64,000 nucleotides of DNA from Legionella quateirensis. Lineage in GTDB: Bacteria > Pseudomonadota > Gammaproteobacteria > Legionellales > Legionellaceae. Position numbers and translations under genes: made by a program. The DNA lies in NCBI RefSeq assembly GCF_001467955.1, contig NZ_LNYR01000012.1, positions 216,325-280,324 of the forward strand, written 5' to 3'. This document shows, in pieces, positions 26,761 to 36,380 of this stretch (within the stretch, counting starts at the first letter, position 1; each line of letters starts with the position of its first letter). The notes beneath the pieces are model-generated. The model worked only from the letters and a program-made list of their open reading frames with translations, was not told the DNA's origin and made no database searches.

Positions 26761-27980
26761 CTTGCTGAATTGTCTGAGAAATCTAATAATATATCAGAGG
26801 TTGTTTGCCTGTTTTTGCAAATACCCATATCAAAAAAACCTATCCCACAAAGGGCTGTTGCAATTCCAATACCCGTCACTACTAATCCTGTTACACCTAA
26901 AGTTGCAGAATTAAGCACTATAAATGAGATAGCTAAAGCGGCAATCCCTACAACGCCAATAAAACCACTTAAGACTATCATACTAATATCCATCGTTGAC
27001 AAAGAAGATGTTTCTGTTGTTTGATAGGATTGTACATCAGAGTGTTTAGTTGATGAGTGTTTTGTAAAACTTTTATGAAGTTCATCGTTCTCAGTTTCTA
27101 TAATCTCCTTTTTACTGTTAAGCACTTCTATATAAGCATCTCGCCTGGTCGTGAGAACTGTGTAAATATTATCTCTAGCTTTTTGAGATAAATTAGGAAT
27201 CTTCTCATTGAAAATAACTGAATGAAGAGCCTCATTGGATAATGTGCTTACTCGCTCCATACCATCGATAACTTGCCTAGGAGAACTATATTGAAATATC
27301 TCAGTGTTTTTACCACGATCTCCCCAGTAAAAAAATCCACTCTCGCCTTTTAATAATTTAGTTAAATTAGTTAAATATTGTTTAAACCCATATCCTGAGG
27401 AATCATTATAATTACAGTACCCTGGATCAATTTTAACAAGTTGGCAGTATTCATCATATTCGACTAATCCTACATTTTGTAAGGTGTTGCCCACTGCATC
27501 CCAATCTCCTAGAAAAGCAAATACTGCAACATTTTCATAAAGGCCAATAATTGGTTTATTCTGATTATTACGGGTATGTTTTGCTAAAACATATTGTTTA
27601 GGAAAGCTTTCCATGTGCGTCTTTGTATCAAAAACTATTATCCTATCCTTTGCAGTTAATTTTCCTCCCATCCAAATCAATAAATCTTTGTAACCAGGTT
27701 CAATACGAGAGACTAAAATAGAATATTTTCCTTTTTCATCTGGAAGAATATACGTTTTAGGAACTTTTACCCCACATAACTCCAATAGGTCATAACTTAA
27801 TTTCTCTAACGCACAATTTTCTTCCGCATTGAAGTTTTGAAATTTTTTCAAAGCAAAATTTTTATGTTCATTAGATTTTGTTTTTTTAACAGTAATAATT
27901 GGTGTTGAATTACCGCCCACGAGTTGTTGCTTTGTATCCTTAAATCGCTTTCTCGGCAGAATTATATTTTTTTGGGTCAT
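26751..27980 (-). CDS. Kinase-like effector candidate with C-terminal membrane hairpin
   Basis: A 409-residue protein. Residues 40-240 have the order of a HipA/PI3-PI4-kinase-like fold: A-L-E-K-L-S-Y-D-L-L-E-L-C-G-V near 57, S-I-L-V-S-R-I near 87, then a catalytic-loop-like G-D-W-D-A-V-G-N-T-L-Q-N-V-G near 158 and V-K-I-D-P-G near 182 in the place of a metal-binding Asp. Two hydrophobic helices at about 330-385 would form a membrane hairpin, and there is no signal peptide. This layout (soluble enzyme plus late hairpin) is common among Dot/Icm effectors that anchor in host membranes. Kinase activity and translocation are inference. Confidence 0.65.
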   Translation of the reverse strand: MTQKNIILPRKRFKDTKQQLVGGNSTPIITVKKTKSNEHKNFALKKFQNFNAEENCALEKLSYDLLELCGVKVPKTYILPDEKGKYSILVSRIEPGYKDLLIWMGGKLTAKDRIIVFDTKTHMESFPKQYVLAKHTRNNQNKPIIGLYENVAVFAFLGDWDAVGNTLQNVGLVEYDEYCQLVKIDPGYCNYNDSSGYGFKQYLTNLTKLLKGESGFFYWGDRGKNTEIFQYSSPRQVIDGMERVSTLSNEALHSVIFNEKIPNLSQKARDNIYTVLTTRRDAYIEVLNSKKEIIETENDELHKSFTKHSSTKHSDVQSYQTTETSSLSTMDISMIVLSGFIGVVGIAALAISFIVLNSATLGVTGLVVTGIGIATALCGIGFFDMGICKNRQTTSDILLDFSDNSARPG

Positions 27981-28094
27981 AATTTGTAAAACATAAAATT
28001 AAATAATGATTATTATAAATATGTTTCCTTAACGTAATCTTAAGCATAGGAATGTGCGTCGGTAAAAGGGTGGTTTTATAATGTAATAAGCCGC

Positions 28095-31000
28095 TTAATC
28101 CCCTTTTGCGGGCGGCAAGTCGATTATTTTTAGGGTGTACATATCCATTAAACATTTATAAATAAATGCCTTATTGATACTTGGTAAATCGGAATTTGAG
28201 CGCAGTTTTACTAAGTTACAAAATTGTGAATTATCTAGTTTTGTTTCCTGCTCAATATCTCCGGGTTTTTCCCATTTGTAAATGATATGCAAGGGTGAGT
28301 ATTTATTTTTTATACCTGTTAATCGTTCCAAGCGTTTGGTAAATTCATGATACCATTCTTCATAATGTTCAATTCTCTCTAATTTATAGCCTAATTGTTC
28401 TATCCAATTAATAATGACATCAAAGTTTACTGAACTATTTCCTTTTGGATTAGTAACAAGGTAGGTAGCATGCCCCGTTGCTGCAATTAATACATCATCT
28501 GCTATGATGTTTGCAATAAAGTCAACTGGGAGACCATCAAAAGAAGGTTTAAGGCTTTTTTCATTGGCAACTTGATAAAATGAATCAGGTGCTATTCCTG
28601 TAATTATTAGTCCTGCTATTAATCGGGTAAAAAAATCTTCGGCATTTATTTCACCGGAATATGTACTATGGGCGAGAATCATTCCACAACGGAATATATG
28701 TACAGGAAGATTAAACTCCTCACTGAAATTTTTTAGTAAAACCTCCCCTGCCCATTTGCTGGTTGCATACCCCTCTGCATAACTTCTTCCGTTATAACGA
28801 ATTGGCCATTGTTTGCGAATATCTTCTGTTTCTAAAATAATAGAGCGATCGTGTAATCCTCTGGAAACTGCAACACTGGAAATAAAACTTATTCGCTTCA
28901 ATTTATTTTTAATTGCAAAACGAATGACTTCCACTGTTCCCATTACGTTAGTTTCAAATAATTGCTCGTAGGAAAATACATGATTTACAAGTGCTCCATT
29001 GTGCAAAACCATATCGACTTCAGTTGCCAATAAATTATATATTTCATCACTTAAACCAAAGTTCGGCGAGGTTAAATCTGCAGCATAGACAATGAGATGT
29101 TTTTGGGCTAGTTGGCTAAAGCGATCTTTAAGTGTTGATTCACTGTGTTGAAAACAATGTAACATTCGATCACGGGCCTGGATGTCATCTTGTGCTCTAA
29201 CGAAACATATTAATGTTCCACCATTAATTGATAACCTCTCTAATAAAGCCAGTGCTAGAAATCGTCCCAGATAACCATTTGCACCTGTTAATAATACAAT
29301 GGAACGTTGTTCCACTTTTTTTTCTTTCAATAATTGTTTAGCATGTTCTAGTTCATGGGCATTAAAAAATGTCGACAACTTTAAATCACTAGCAAACAGT
29401 TTAATATCTTCTGGTGTGTTTGCTTTATATGGGTGTACATCTGAAAAAGAAATTGCATGCGTTTTGATACTCGCTGCTGTGCCTTGACGTTTATTGTTCA
29501 CATCTTTGATTAAACTTTTTATTCTGTAAGTAGGATTTAAAACGAGACTAACGGGTATTGAAACTGAATAAATATTTTTAATCATATGTGTCAATCTTAC
29601 AGCATCCAATGAATCGCCACCTAATTCAACAAAACTGGAATTGCCAAATTCACCATTTTGTACACCAAGAATGGCGCAGATCATTTGTTCTGTACTTGAA
29701 TCTGTATGCTCTACCCTGACTAGCTCTCCAAGTTGCTTTTGTTCAATGTGCTCATACAGTTCTTCCAGTGATTTTTTATATTTTTTCTTTAAATTGGTTC
29801 GTGCTAATTTATTACTTTCTGTTATCAATTGATTTTCTTGAGAAAATGGTTCCATTTCCACGATTAAGTCTAATGGGATTTCATAAGATCGTAGCTTTGC
29901 GGATTTGGCAATTGAATGAATCTCCTGAAGCAGGATTTGTTTCATATGCAGTGTATCTGGAGGTAAACCTTGTTCAACGAGCTTCTCTTTTATAAGACTG
30001 ATATTGGGTACTACAACAGATAATAGATAAGAGCGCAGACTACTTCCATAGAGGTATATTTGATTAATTAATCTGCCGCCACTTGAAAAAATATGCTCTA
30101 AACGCAACAAAGTAACAAATTCACCATTTCCTAATTTAATTACATTTTTTACCCTATCGATCAAAAACAGGTTGTTAGGTGCGTGTTCTTCAACAATATC
30201 ACCTGTTTTAATATATCCATCTGCATCAAATAAATCTGCAGTCGCACTCGGATCTTGATAGTAGCCAATCACAGCGCGATTGGTTTTCATATATAACTCA
30301 CCACGGGGATAAGGTTTATCCGTGGTGAAATAATTGAGTTCAGGTACGCTCACCAGTTTATAATCTAGTACATTTTGAGGTGATGTTTGATTATTTAATA
30401 GCAGAATACCTAGTTCCGTAGAACCATAGACATCAATCACGGGTATATCAAAACACCGCTTTAAAAAACTCATTACTTCAGGTGAAGTCGGGGCTGATGC
30501 TGTAATGGCAATAGACAGTCGGTCACCTAAAATTTTGTATTTCATTTCAGATATTATTTCATTTTCTACATCTAACCTTTTGGAATTTTTAGTGGTTTGC
30601 AAACGATTACTTACATTAATTTGAAAATTCTGATAAATCATTTCAGAAATTCGTGGAATGAGATATAAAACAGTGGGTCTTACAAGAAGAATGTCTTCAA
30701 AAAAAGTAGACATATCTGATTCTAAAGTAAAATAAGTAATTCCTCCCAGCATAAAAGAATTTATAACAATCATTCGTCCAAACATATGATTTAGCGGCAT
30801 AAAATTAAGTGAAATTGTAGGAATATCAGGATCATAATTATAAAATCCAGGTTTACCCCATAATTCTCTCCATGCTTTTTCTGTGATCATTGCACCTTTG
30901 GGTACACCGGTACTTCCTGAAGTGTAAACCAGTGTTACAAGTTGATCTGCCCCTTTTTGTGGAAGGATTTTTTCCAAAGCAACAGTTTGTTTTCCCAAAC

Positions 31001-31562
31001 TCTCTAAATCATCCAAGGTCAGTATGTGACAATTTATTTTTTTGTTTCTAAACATTGTCCGCATTGTATTGATCAGCTCGGATTGTTCGTCATCTTCTAA
31101 ATGACAGTCGATCACAATAATGCTGTTCACTGATGAGCAATGCGTTACTGCATTACAAATCAAATTTAATTGTTTTAAACTGGCAACCAAACATCTCATA
31201 TTGGTATCTATAACAATTTTTGTCAGTTCTTGTTCTCGCATATTTGTTTGTAATGGAACAGAGATAGCACTTAGATAGAGACAAGACAGTTCAGCTAAAA
31301 CAAACTCGGGACTACCGAATGCGCAAATACCCACAAAATCATTTGGACCCACAAGATTTGAATTATTCCATCCAGTAGCAATGTATGATATTCGATGCCA
31401 AACTTGCTTATAGTTTAGAGTTTCAAATTCGGGTAAATAATTTATTTTATTTCTATGATTAATTTTTATGAGTTCTGTTTTACGAAAACCAAGTGCGGGC
31501 TTCATTTCATAATTTTTACAATAATGTTCAATTAGCTCAATACAACTTAGTGTAGTTTCCAT
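28095..31562 (-). CDS. Carboxylic acid reductase (adenylation-carrier-reductase)
   Basis: A 1155-residue three-domain enzyme of the carboxylic acid reductase type. The adenylation domain (1-620) has the A3 motif Y-T-S-G-S-T-G-V-P-K-G near residue 213 and Y-G-S-T-E-L-G. A carrier domain has the phosphopantetheine serine in E-L-G-G-D-S-L-D-A near 648. The NADPH thioester-reductase domain has L-T-G-A-N-G-Y-L-G near 758 and the catalytic Y-A-T-S-K near 930. CARs reduce an acid to the aldehyde with ATP and NADPH and need a phosphopantetheinyl transferase, which is not in the window. Length equals Nocardia/Mycobacterium CARs. Last gene of a four-gene minus-strand cassette, 152 bases after the FAD enzyme. 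The substrate is unknown. Confidence 0.88.
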   Translation of the reverse strand: METTLSCIELIEHYCKNYEMKPALGFRKTELIKINHRNKINYLPEFETLNYKQVWHRISYIATGWNNSNLVGPNDFVGICAFGSPEFVLAELSCLYLSAISVPLQTNMREQELTKIVIDTNMRCLVASLKQLNLICNAVTHCSSVNSIIVIDCHLEDDEQSELINTMRTMFRNKKINCHILTLDDLESLGKQTVALEKILPQKGADQLVTLVYTSGSTGVPKGAMITEKAWRELWGKPGFYNYDPDIPTISLNFMPLNHMFGRMIVINSFMLGGITYFTLESDMSTFFEDILLVRPTVLYLIPRISEMIYQNFQINVSNRLQTTKNSKRLDVENEIISEMKYKILGDRLSIAITASAPTSPEVMSFLKRCFDIPVIDVYGSTELGILLLNNQTSPQNVLDYKLVSVPELNYFTTDKPYPRGELYMKTNRAVIGYYQDPSATADLFDADGYIKTGDIVEEHAPNNLFLIDRVKNVIKLGNGEFVTLLRLEHIFSSGGRLINQIYLYGSSLRSYLLSVVVPNISLIKEKLVEQGLPPDTLHMKQILLQEIHSIAKSAKLRSYEIPLDLIVEMEPFSQENQLITESNKLARTNLKKKYKKSLEELYEHIEQKQLGELVRVEHTDSSTEQMICAILGVQNGEFGNSSFVELGGDSLDAVRLTHMIKNIYSVSIPVSLVLNPTYRIKSLIKDVNNKRQGTAASIKTHAISFSDVHPYKANTPEDIKLFASDLKLSTFFNAHELEHAKQLLKEKKVEQRSIVLLTGANGYLGRFLALALLERLSINGGTLICFVRAQDDIQARDRMLHCFQHSESTLKDRFSQLAQKHLIVYAADLTSPNFGLSDEIYNLLATEVDMVLHNGALVNHVFSYEQLFETNVMGTVEVIRFAIKNKLKRISFISSVAVSRGLHDRSIILETEDIRKQWPIRYNGRSYAEGYATSKWAGEVLLKNFSEEFNLPVHIFRCGMILAHSTYSGEINAEDFFTRLIAGLIITGIAPDSFYQVANEKSLKPSFDGLPVDFIANIIADDVLIAATGHATYLVTNPKGNSSVNFDVIINWIEQLGYKLERIEHYEEWYHEFTKRLERLTGIKNKYSPLHIIYKWEKPGDIEQETKLDNSQFCNLVKLRSNSDLPSINKAFIYKCLMDMYTLKIIDLPPAKGD

Positions 31563-31714
31563 TAGCCTACTCTATTAAAATTGGCTCTATGTGCCTTTGC
31601 GGTAAAAGCCTAAATTGAGTATAGTACCCTCGATTGAAAATTGAAAATGATACAAAAATTACCTAGTGAAGTAGTAAAAGTGGCTTGGGAGTATGAATGA
31701 CATAACGCCCAGAT

Positions 31715-32836
31715 TCAGTCGTCATTTTGCGAGATAGAATATCTATTGGGTGATAATTTATTAGCAATATCATTCTTAACCGAACCCTGTTGAATGATTA
31801 GGTCAAAGGCAAGCTGCGAGAAAAATGGAGCAAGTTTATTACCGTATCCACCAAAACCAGTGTACCAAAATAATCCCTTTTTATTGGCATCAAAACCAAT
31901 CAAAGGAAGTGAATCTTCGGTGATGGTTTTTACGCCCACCCAAGTCGATCTTAAGAAAGGCATTGGCAATGTGACTTGTTTGAGTAAATCAAGCATGTGT
32001 TCAATGGCTTTTTTATCAGGCACCGAAGATGAGTTGAGATTGTTTATCGCCTTTTTTGAGCTGTTGGAGGCCAAAATAAACTCATTGTTTTGGTGCAACT
32101 TGGGTTTTATGAAAAAATTCATCGCATCGTCAGTGATGGCAGGGATATAGTTGGCTTCCTCTGTTAACCCATCAAAACCAATCAAAGCACAGTCTTGACG
32201 TTGCAGATGAACATATGGATTTTTAAATAATTGATTGGTCCATGGTCCGGTTGCATTAACCACTATGGGCGAGCTGTAGGTAGTTGATGCTGTTTTTATC
32301 TGCCAGCAGTTTTGTTGTTTCTGAATGTTTAGGACGGATTCAAACGGATGAAGATCCAGGTTTTTACAACTCTGGAAGGCATATAAGTATTCCTTTTTTA
32401 TGCATTCTATTTCCAGATCGAAATAGTTTTTTTCAAAATAGAGGGTTTTGAATTGATTAAAATCAATTAAACGCTTTGTGGCCTCAATGGTTTCTGAAAC
32501 AAAGCCATAGTTAGATAGAGCATTAACTGAAGATATAGGAATGAGGTCTTTGTAGTTGGGGTCGCTCATCTGCCCGGAGGGAAACAAAGAGGTAATCAGG
32601 CGACCACGTGGTTTGATAATGTTTGGATTTAGGTTGTTGTAGAAATTGATACACTCTTGCAGATAGGGGGTAAAGAGTCCTGAAGAATAAGACGATGAAA
32701 ACCCTGCTAGCGATTGCGATGTGGTGCCTCCAAAAAAATCTTGTTGTTCAATAAGAATCACTTTGTGGGATTGCATGCATCGATAGGCCAATGAAAGCCC
32801 GGCTATGCCACCACCAATGATTATGATATCGTGCAT
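31715..32836 (-). CDS. FAD-dependent amine/amino-acid oxidase (DAO family)
   Basis: A 373-residue flavoprotein of the D-amino-acid oxidase/glycine oxidase family. It opens with the FAD motif I-I-I-G-G-G-I-A-G-L-S-L-A-Y and carries V-V-N-A-T-G-P-W near residue 192 and the C-terminal F-W-Y-T-G-F-G-G-Y-G that closes the FAD site. No signal peptide was seen. It lies 70 bases after the GHMP kinase gene and before the carboxylic acid reductase on the same strand, which suggests it oxidises an amino-acid intermediate of the same route. The reaction cannot be read from sequence. Confidence 0.85.
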   Translation of the reverse strand: MHDIIIIGGGIAGLSLAYRCMQSHKVILIEQQDFFGGTTSQSLAGFSSSYSSGLFTPYLQECINFYNNLNPNIIKPRGRLITSLFPSGQMSDPNYKDLIPISSVNALSNYGFVSETIEATKRLIDFNQFKTLYFEKNYFDLEIECIKKEYLYAFQSCKNLDLHPFESVLNIQKQQNCWQIKTASTTYSSPIVVNATGPWTNQLFKNPYVHLQRQDCALIGFDGLTEEANYIPAITDDAMNFFIKPKLHQNNEFILASNSSKKAINNLNSSSVPDKKAIEHMLDLLKQVTLPMPFLRSTWVGVKTITEDSLPLIGFDANKKGLFWYTGFGGYGNKLAPFFSQLAFDLIIQQGSVKNDIANKLSPNRYSISQNDD

Positions 32837-32906
32837 GAGCCTCTCCCTTGTATAAACTATGAACAGTCAGGGTGAGCAACTTTTTGGGTAAACGTCCAAC
32901 AAGTTC

Positions 32907-33782
32907 CTAATCTTTAATTCCAAAATCGGTTCGAAAGATCAGCGGTTTCAACCCTTGTTTAATCAAATAACTTTTAATGTAATCCACTTTGTTTTGAAGC
33001 TCATGGTCTTTAAGGGAAATATAGACTCCAGCGCAAGAACCACTATGAGAACCAATTACCCCATAAACAACTTTGTCATCCATCAGTTGTTTTAACTGTT
33101 TCACATATCGGTTCGGATTGCGTTTTTGGTTCATAATGAAACTTGTGGTTGTGATAGACCCAAATAATTCCTCATCTCCATGCTCACAGGAATAGATGAA
33201 ATCTTTCAATAAATTGGCATAGCGTTCCTGTTCACGCTTAGAATAATACACTGTCTTATTGTATTGAATTGTATCGACGATTTTGTCATCAAATACCCCC
33301 ACAATCACCATGTCAGAAATAATGTTTTTAATAAAATAAATCGGTTCAGAAGTATAATGATTAAACACCAGTAATCCCTGGTATAAAGTACTGTCTGAGG
33401 GTTCTATTTGCGATAAAATTTGTCCACATAGTTCATTAGAATACTTATTTCCAGCCATCAGATTTAACGCACGAAAAAAGGCAACCAGGTCACAAGTTGA
33501 ACTTCCGAGCCCAACTCCGCGAGGTATCACACTGTCAAACATTATTCTATTGTCGATTGTAGTGTGCGCCAGAGAATTAAATAACTCTAAAAACTGTGCT
33601 TTCTTGAACTCCAGAATTTGGTCTTTAACGAATATGTGTTTGAATATACGACAGATACATCGCACAGTGATTGGACAAGACACTAAAAAGGGAGTGTTGG
33701 ATGGCAACCATCCTTGCACAAGTTCTCCGAAATGAGCGTAAGATACACCTTCATAGTATTCGTCATTAGAGATCCTGTCCAT
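32907..33782 (-). CDS. GHMP kinase resembling PduX (L-threonine kinase)
   Basis: A 291-residue GHMP-superfamily kinase. The N-terminal A-H-F-G-E-L-V-Q-G-W matches the G-E-L-V-Q-G motif typical of PduX-type threonine kinases. The ATP loop is P-R-G-V-G-L-G-S-S-T-C-D near residue 86. The C-terminal G-S-H-S-G-S-C-A-G-V is the GHMP motif 3. PduX makes O-phospho-L-threonine for cobalamin side-chain synthesis, but no cobalamin gene is nearby. It overlaps the threonine-synthase-like gene by 17 bases, so the two products likely work in sequence. Homoserine or another hydroxy-amino acid are alternative substrates. Confidence 0.8.
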   Translation of the reverse strand: MDRISNDEYYEGVSYAHFGELVQGWLPSNTPFLVSCPITVRCICRIFKHIFVKDQILEFKKAQFLELFNSLAHTTIDNRIMFDSVIPRGVGLGSSTCDLVAFFRALNLMAGNKYSNELCGQILSQIEPSDSTLYQGLLVFNHYTSEPIYFIKNIISDMVIVGVFDDKIVDTIQYNKTVYYSKREQERYANLLKDFIYSCEHGDEELFGSITTTSFIMNQKRNPNRYVKQLKQLMDDKVVYGVIGSHSGSCAGVYISLKDHELQNKVDYIKSYLIKQGLKPLIFRTDFGIKD

Positions 33783-34905
33783 GATATAATCCCCCAGTCA
33801 ACATTGCGACACATCTATCGCCAGGTTGAATCCAGCCCGTGTTTTTTAATTTCTCAAAAGCAGCCACTGTAGCGGCAGAAGTATGACATGCATTGACGTA
33901 TTTTTTTGCCAGAAAATTAAAACTGTGTTCTATCTCGTCCTGGGTTACCATACAAAAACAGCCCTTGGTTTCATCGACCACCTGTTTGACATAAGGATAT
34001 GATTTTTTAGGATTGCTGCGTAAAATTGCTTTGGCTGATCCCACGGGATCTTCTGGAATATAAGATTCGATGATCTCATCTGCCCCTTCAGTATAGGAGA
34101 GACACATGGGTTGGCAGGTATCTTGTTGTACACAAACAATTTTGGGGATTTTCTTGATAAAGCCTTGTTTATAAAGCAACTTTACGAGACTGTGAAACCC
34201 AATAATGCCCATACCACTGGAGACTGCTTGAATAAACACATCCACATCCCAATCCATTCGTAATAAACTTTCAAGGTATGAGGTTTTTAAACCTTCACGT
34301 CTGAAGGGATTAAAGAACCCTCCTTCATAAAAAATATGTTCTTTTTTAGAAAATTCCATGCAGGCCTCATCTGCAGCTGAGAGGTTATTTTCTGCTACAT
34401 GGACTGTTGCATAGGGATTGGTAAAATAAAGTCTTTGTGCATGAAGTGTTGATGCAAAAATATGAACTCGTAAGGCACCCTGAACTTGATTGGCCCAATA
34501 CATGTAGCTTGAGCCTGTGTTTCCCGAAGAAACCAAAGTAACTTCTTTGCAACCCAAGGCAATTAAACTGGGAACAGACATGACACATTGCCTGTATTTG
34601 GTACTGATACTGGGTAATACTCCTTCGTTCTTCCCATACAAGATGCCCTCACCTTCTACTAATGGAATCAAAGGAGTTTCTGTACAATCATAAAACGGAT
34701 GAAATAAAATCGGTAAAATTTTATGAAAACGCCAGATCCCGGAATAGCGCATGTCTATGGAAAACGCAGTATCTGGATAGTCGCAGGCGATGAGTCCATT
34801 GCACGCTTTACAATGAAAGTTGAGGCTTAAAGAATCCTCCTTGCCACATTTTAAACAAATAAATCGGCAGTCAGGGTTAAGTTGGACTTGTTTCATATCA
34901 TTCAT
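33766..34905 (-). CDS. Threonine-synthase-like PLP enzyme with N-terminal zinc ribbon
   Basis: About 379 residues, fold-type II PLP enzyme. The N-terminus has two Cys pairs, C-L-K-C near residue 17 and C-K-A-C near 30, as in zinc-ribbon threonine synthases. The likely PLP lysine is in S-I-S-T-K-Y-R, where threonine synthases have S-F-K-D-R. The phosphate-binding loop is S-S-G-N-T-G-S-S. The altered lysine motif argues against ordinary threonine synthesis. Start at 34905 follows AGAGG by 6 bases; the frame extends to a GTG at 34929 without a site. First gene of the cassette, overlapping the GHMP kinase. It probably acts on the O-phospho amino acid made by that kinase (elimination or replacement), which is inference. 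Confidence 0.82.
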   Translation of the reverse strand: MNDMKQVQLNPDCRFICLKCGKEDSLSLNFHCKACNGLIACDYPDTAFSIDMRYSGIWRFHKILPILFHPFYDCTETPLIPLVEGEGILYGKNEGVLPSISTKYRQCVMSVPSLIALGCKEVTLVSSGNTGSSYMYWANQVQGALRVHIFASTLHAQRLYFTNPYATVHVAENNLSAADEACMEFSKKEHIFYEGGFFNPFRREGLKTSYLESLLRMDWDVDVFIQAVSSGMGIIGFHSLVKLLYKQGFIKKIPKIVCVQQDTCQPMCLSYTEGADEIIESYIPEDPVGSAKAILRSNPKKSYPYVKQVVDETKGCFCMVTQDEIEHSFNFLAKKYVNACHTSAATVAAFEKLKNTGWIQPGDRCVAMLTGGLYHGQDL

Positions 34906-35236
34906 TGAACACCTCTTGATTAAAGGCACTAATCATGGATTTTTTGTACAAATACTGATGATTCAACATGTGCAATGTCTTGACTTATTTATTCAATCTC
35001 ATAGAGCCATAGTTTGTGTCATTCAGTACCCTATAGGGATCTCTAAATTAGTCTCTAAAAGTGGATAATTGAAACCTCAAAAAACTATTAAACTACCCTA
35101 AGTGTTGACCATGTTGTGCTTTTTTTCAAGACACTGCTCGACATAATCGATTCGTAGTGCCATCTCCTGTCAAATGCATTTAATATTATGTTCGCTCGGA
35201 CAGGATTCGCTTATTATATCGGTGAGATGTATCAGA
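34906..35236. other. Intergenic region upstream of the biosynthetic cassette
   Basis: About 330 bases that should hold the cassette promoter on the minus strand, but no convincing -35/-10 pair was found. A short minus-strand frame near 35103-35165 (reading M-A-L-R-I-D-Y-V-E-Q-C) has purines directly before its ATG but is only 21 codons and was not called. T-rich stretches are present. Confidence 0.35.
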
Positions 35237-36349
35237 CTATTGGTTTTGAGGTTTTTTATTTAGCAGACGATTAAATGTATCCAGACAGACGGGTTTATTT
35301 TCTCTAGTCTGAAAATAACTGAGTGGTGTAAGCAGTGCAATATTCATATTTAAAGCAGGACAAAGTGTTACCCACTCTGCAAAACATTGTTCATTTATTT
35401 CATATTTGCCGTATCCCGTTTCTGCATTACCCAGTTTGCAAAAAGCAATAGATGCCATCGCATTTTCAAAGGTTGAATTTTGATTAGTCCAGATGTATTG
35501 CTTATCAATATGAAACAAATATCGAGTACCACAGAATATTAGCGCCATCTTTAATCCAGTTTGGTATCGTTCATTAAATTCAGTTTTGTAAATATCTTCT
35601 TGACGAATACGTTCCTCCAATTGTGATAATCGTCCTTGTGCAATATCCTGATAAAACCAAATCATTCGGCGAATGGCAATAGCAGTATTCAAAGTTACTC
35701 TGTCAGGAGTTGCATCACCATATTTTCCTTCCAAAAAATCCTTGCTATGAGTCGAACCATGAGCCAACTTGAAGGCAACAAACAACCTGTCTACTGACAG
35801 TTGAGTTAAGCCAAAGTTAGTTTGATCATTAAATCTGACTCCGTTTTTCGTTGTTAGTTTTAACAAATTATACCAACGCTGCAAATTGGTATCAGGTCTG
35901 CTTGTGGATATTGAGTGGCCACTCATGTCAGTGACATTGGTAGGATCACCACTGCTTTCTTTTAGAATCATGGCAAGTACATGGGCATATTTTAAAGGCA
36001 AATTTTCTTTGAAATAATGGTGTTGTGCATTGGCCATATGCTGATATATTACAAAGTTCTGAAAAACAAGCATCCTGAGACTATAGTCTATTGCATTACA
36101 TTTCGGGTCTTGCTCTTCAGCCATCACCTCAGCAACATGTTCGGTCAGGCTTTCAACCTGTTCTTCATCAGGCAAACCAACGATATCAGGGAGCCAACCA
36201 TTTTCATCGGGGTCTATTTCCTCTGGTAAACTGAATTGTTCCATAACTGACTGAGGGGCATCATCTCCAAAAAGTGGAAAAGTAAATCCCATCAATAAAG
36301 CAAAATAAACACACAAAGAAATTTTATTGTACTGTTTTTTCAAGTTCAT
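35237..36349 (-). CDS. Exported protein with lysozyme/transglycosylase-like region
   Basis: A 370-residue protein with a Sec signal peptide (basic N-terminus, hydrophobic core at about 9-28). Residues 120-190 resemble the SLT lysozyme fold: A-H-V-L-A-M-I-L-K-E-S-S-G-D-P near residue 125 offers a candidate catalytic Glu before Ser, and N-F-G-L-T-Q-L-S near 180 resembles the usual G-L-M-Q. The rest, including a Cys-containing C-terminal part, is unrecognised. It could be a periplasmic muramidase; the match is short. It diverges from the FAD monooxygenase gene, with a large palindrome between them. Confidence 0.6.
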   Translation of the reverse strand: MNLKKQYNKISLCVYFALLMGFTFPLFGDDAPQSVMEQFSLPEEIDPDENGWLPDIVGLPDEEQVESLTEHVAEVMAEEQDPKCNAIDYSLRMLVFQNFVIYQHMANAQHHYFKENLPLKYAHVLAMILKESSGDPTNVTDMSGHSISTSRPDTNLQRWYNLLKLTTKNGVRFNDQTNFGLTQLSVDRLFVAFKLAHGSTHSKDFLEGKYGDATPDRVTLNTAIAIRRMIWFYQDIAQGRLSQLEERIRQEDIYKTEFNERYQTGLKMALIFCGTRYLFHIDKQYIWTNQNSTFENAMASIAFCKLGNAETGYGKYEINEQCFAEWVTLCPALNMNIALLTPLSYFQTRENKPVCLDTFNRLLNKKPQNQ

Positions 36350-36380
36350 AAGCTACACCCTTCTGTATTGAGTATAGCTC

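Noticed and set aside
32907-33782. Cobalamin-synthesis role for the PduX-like kinase
   Set aside because: No cob or pdu genes are near and it overlaps a PLP-enzyme gene instead.
33766-34905. Housekeeping threonine synthase (thrC)
   Set aside because: The lysine motif is altered, no thrA/thrB is adjacent, and it is fused by overlap to a PduX-like kinase in an accessory cassette.
34820-35068. 82-codon plus-strand frame opposite the start of the threonine-synthase-like gene
   Set aside because: It is a shadow of a well-supported gene with its own ribosome binding site.
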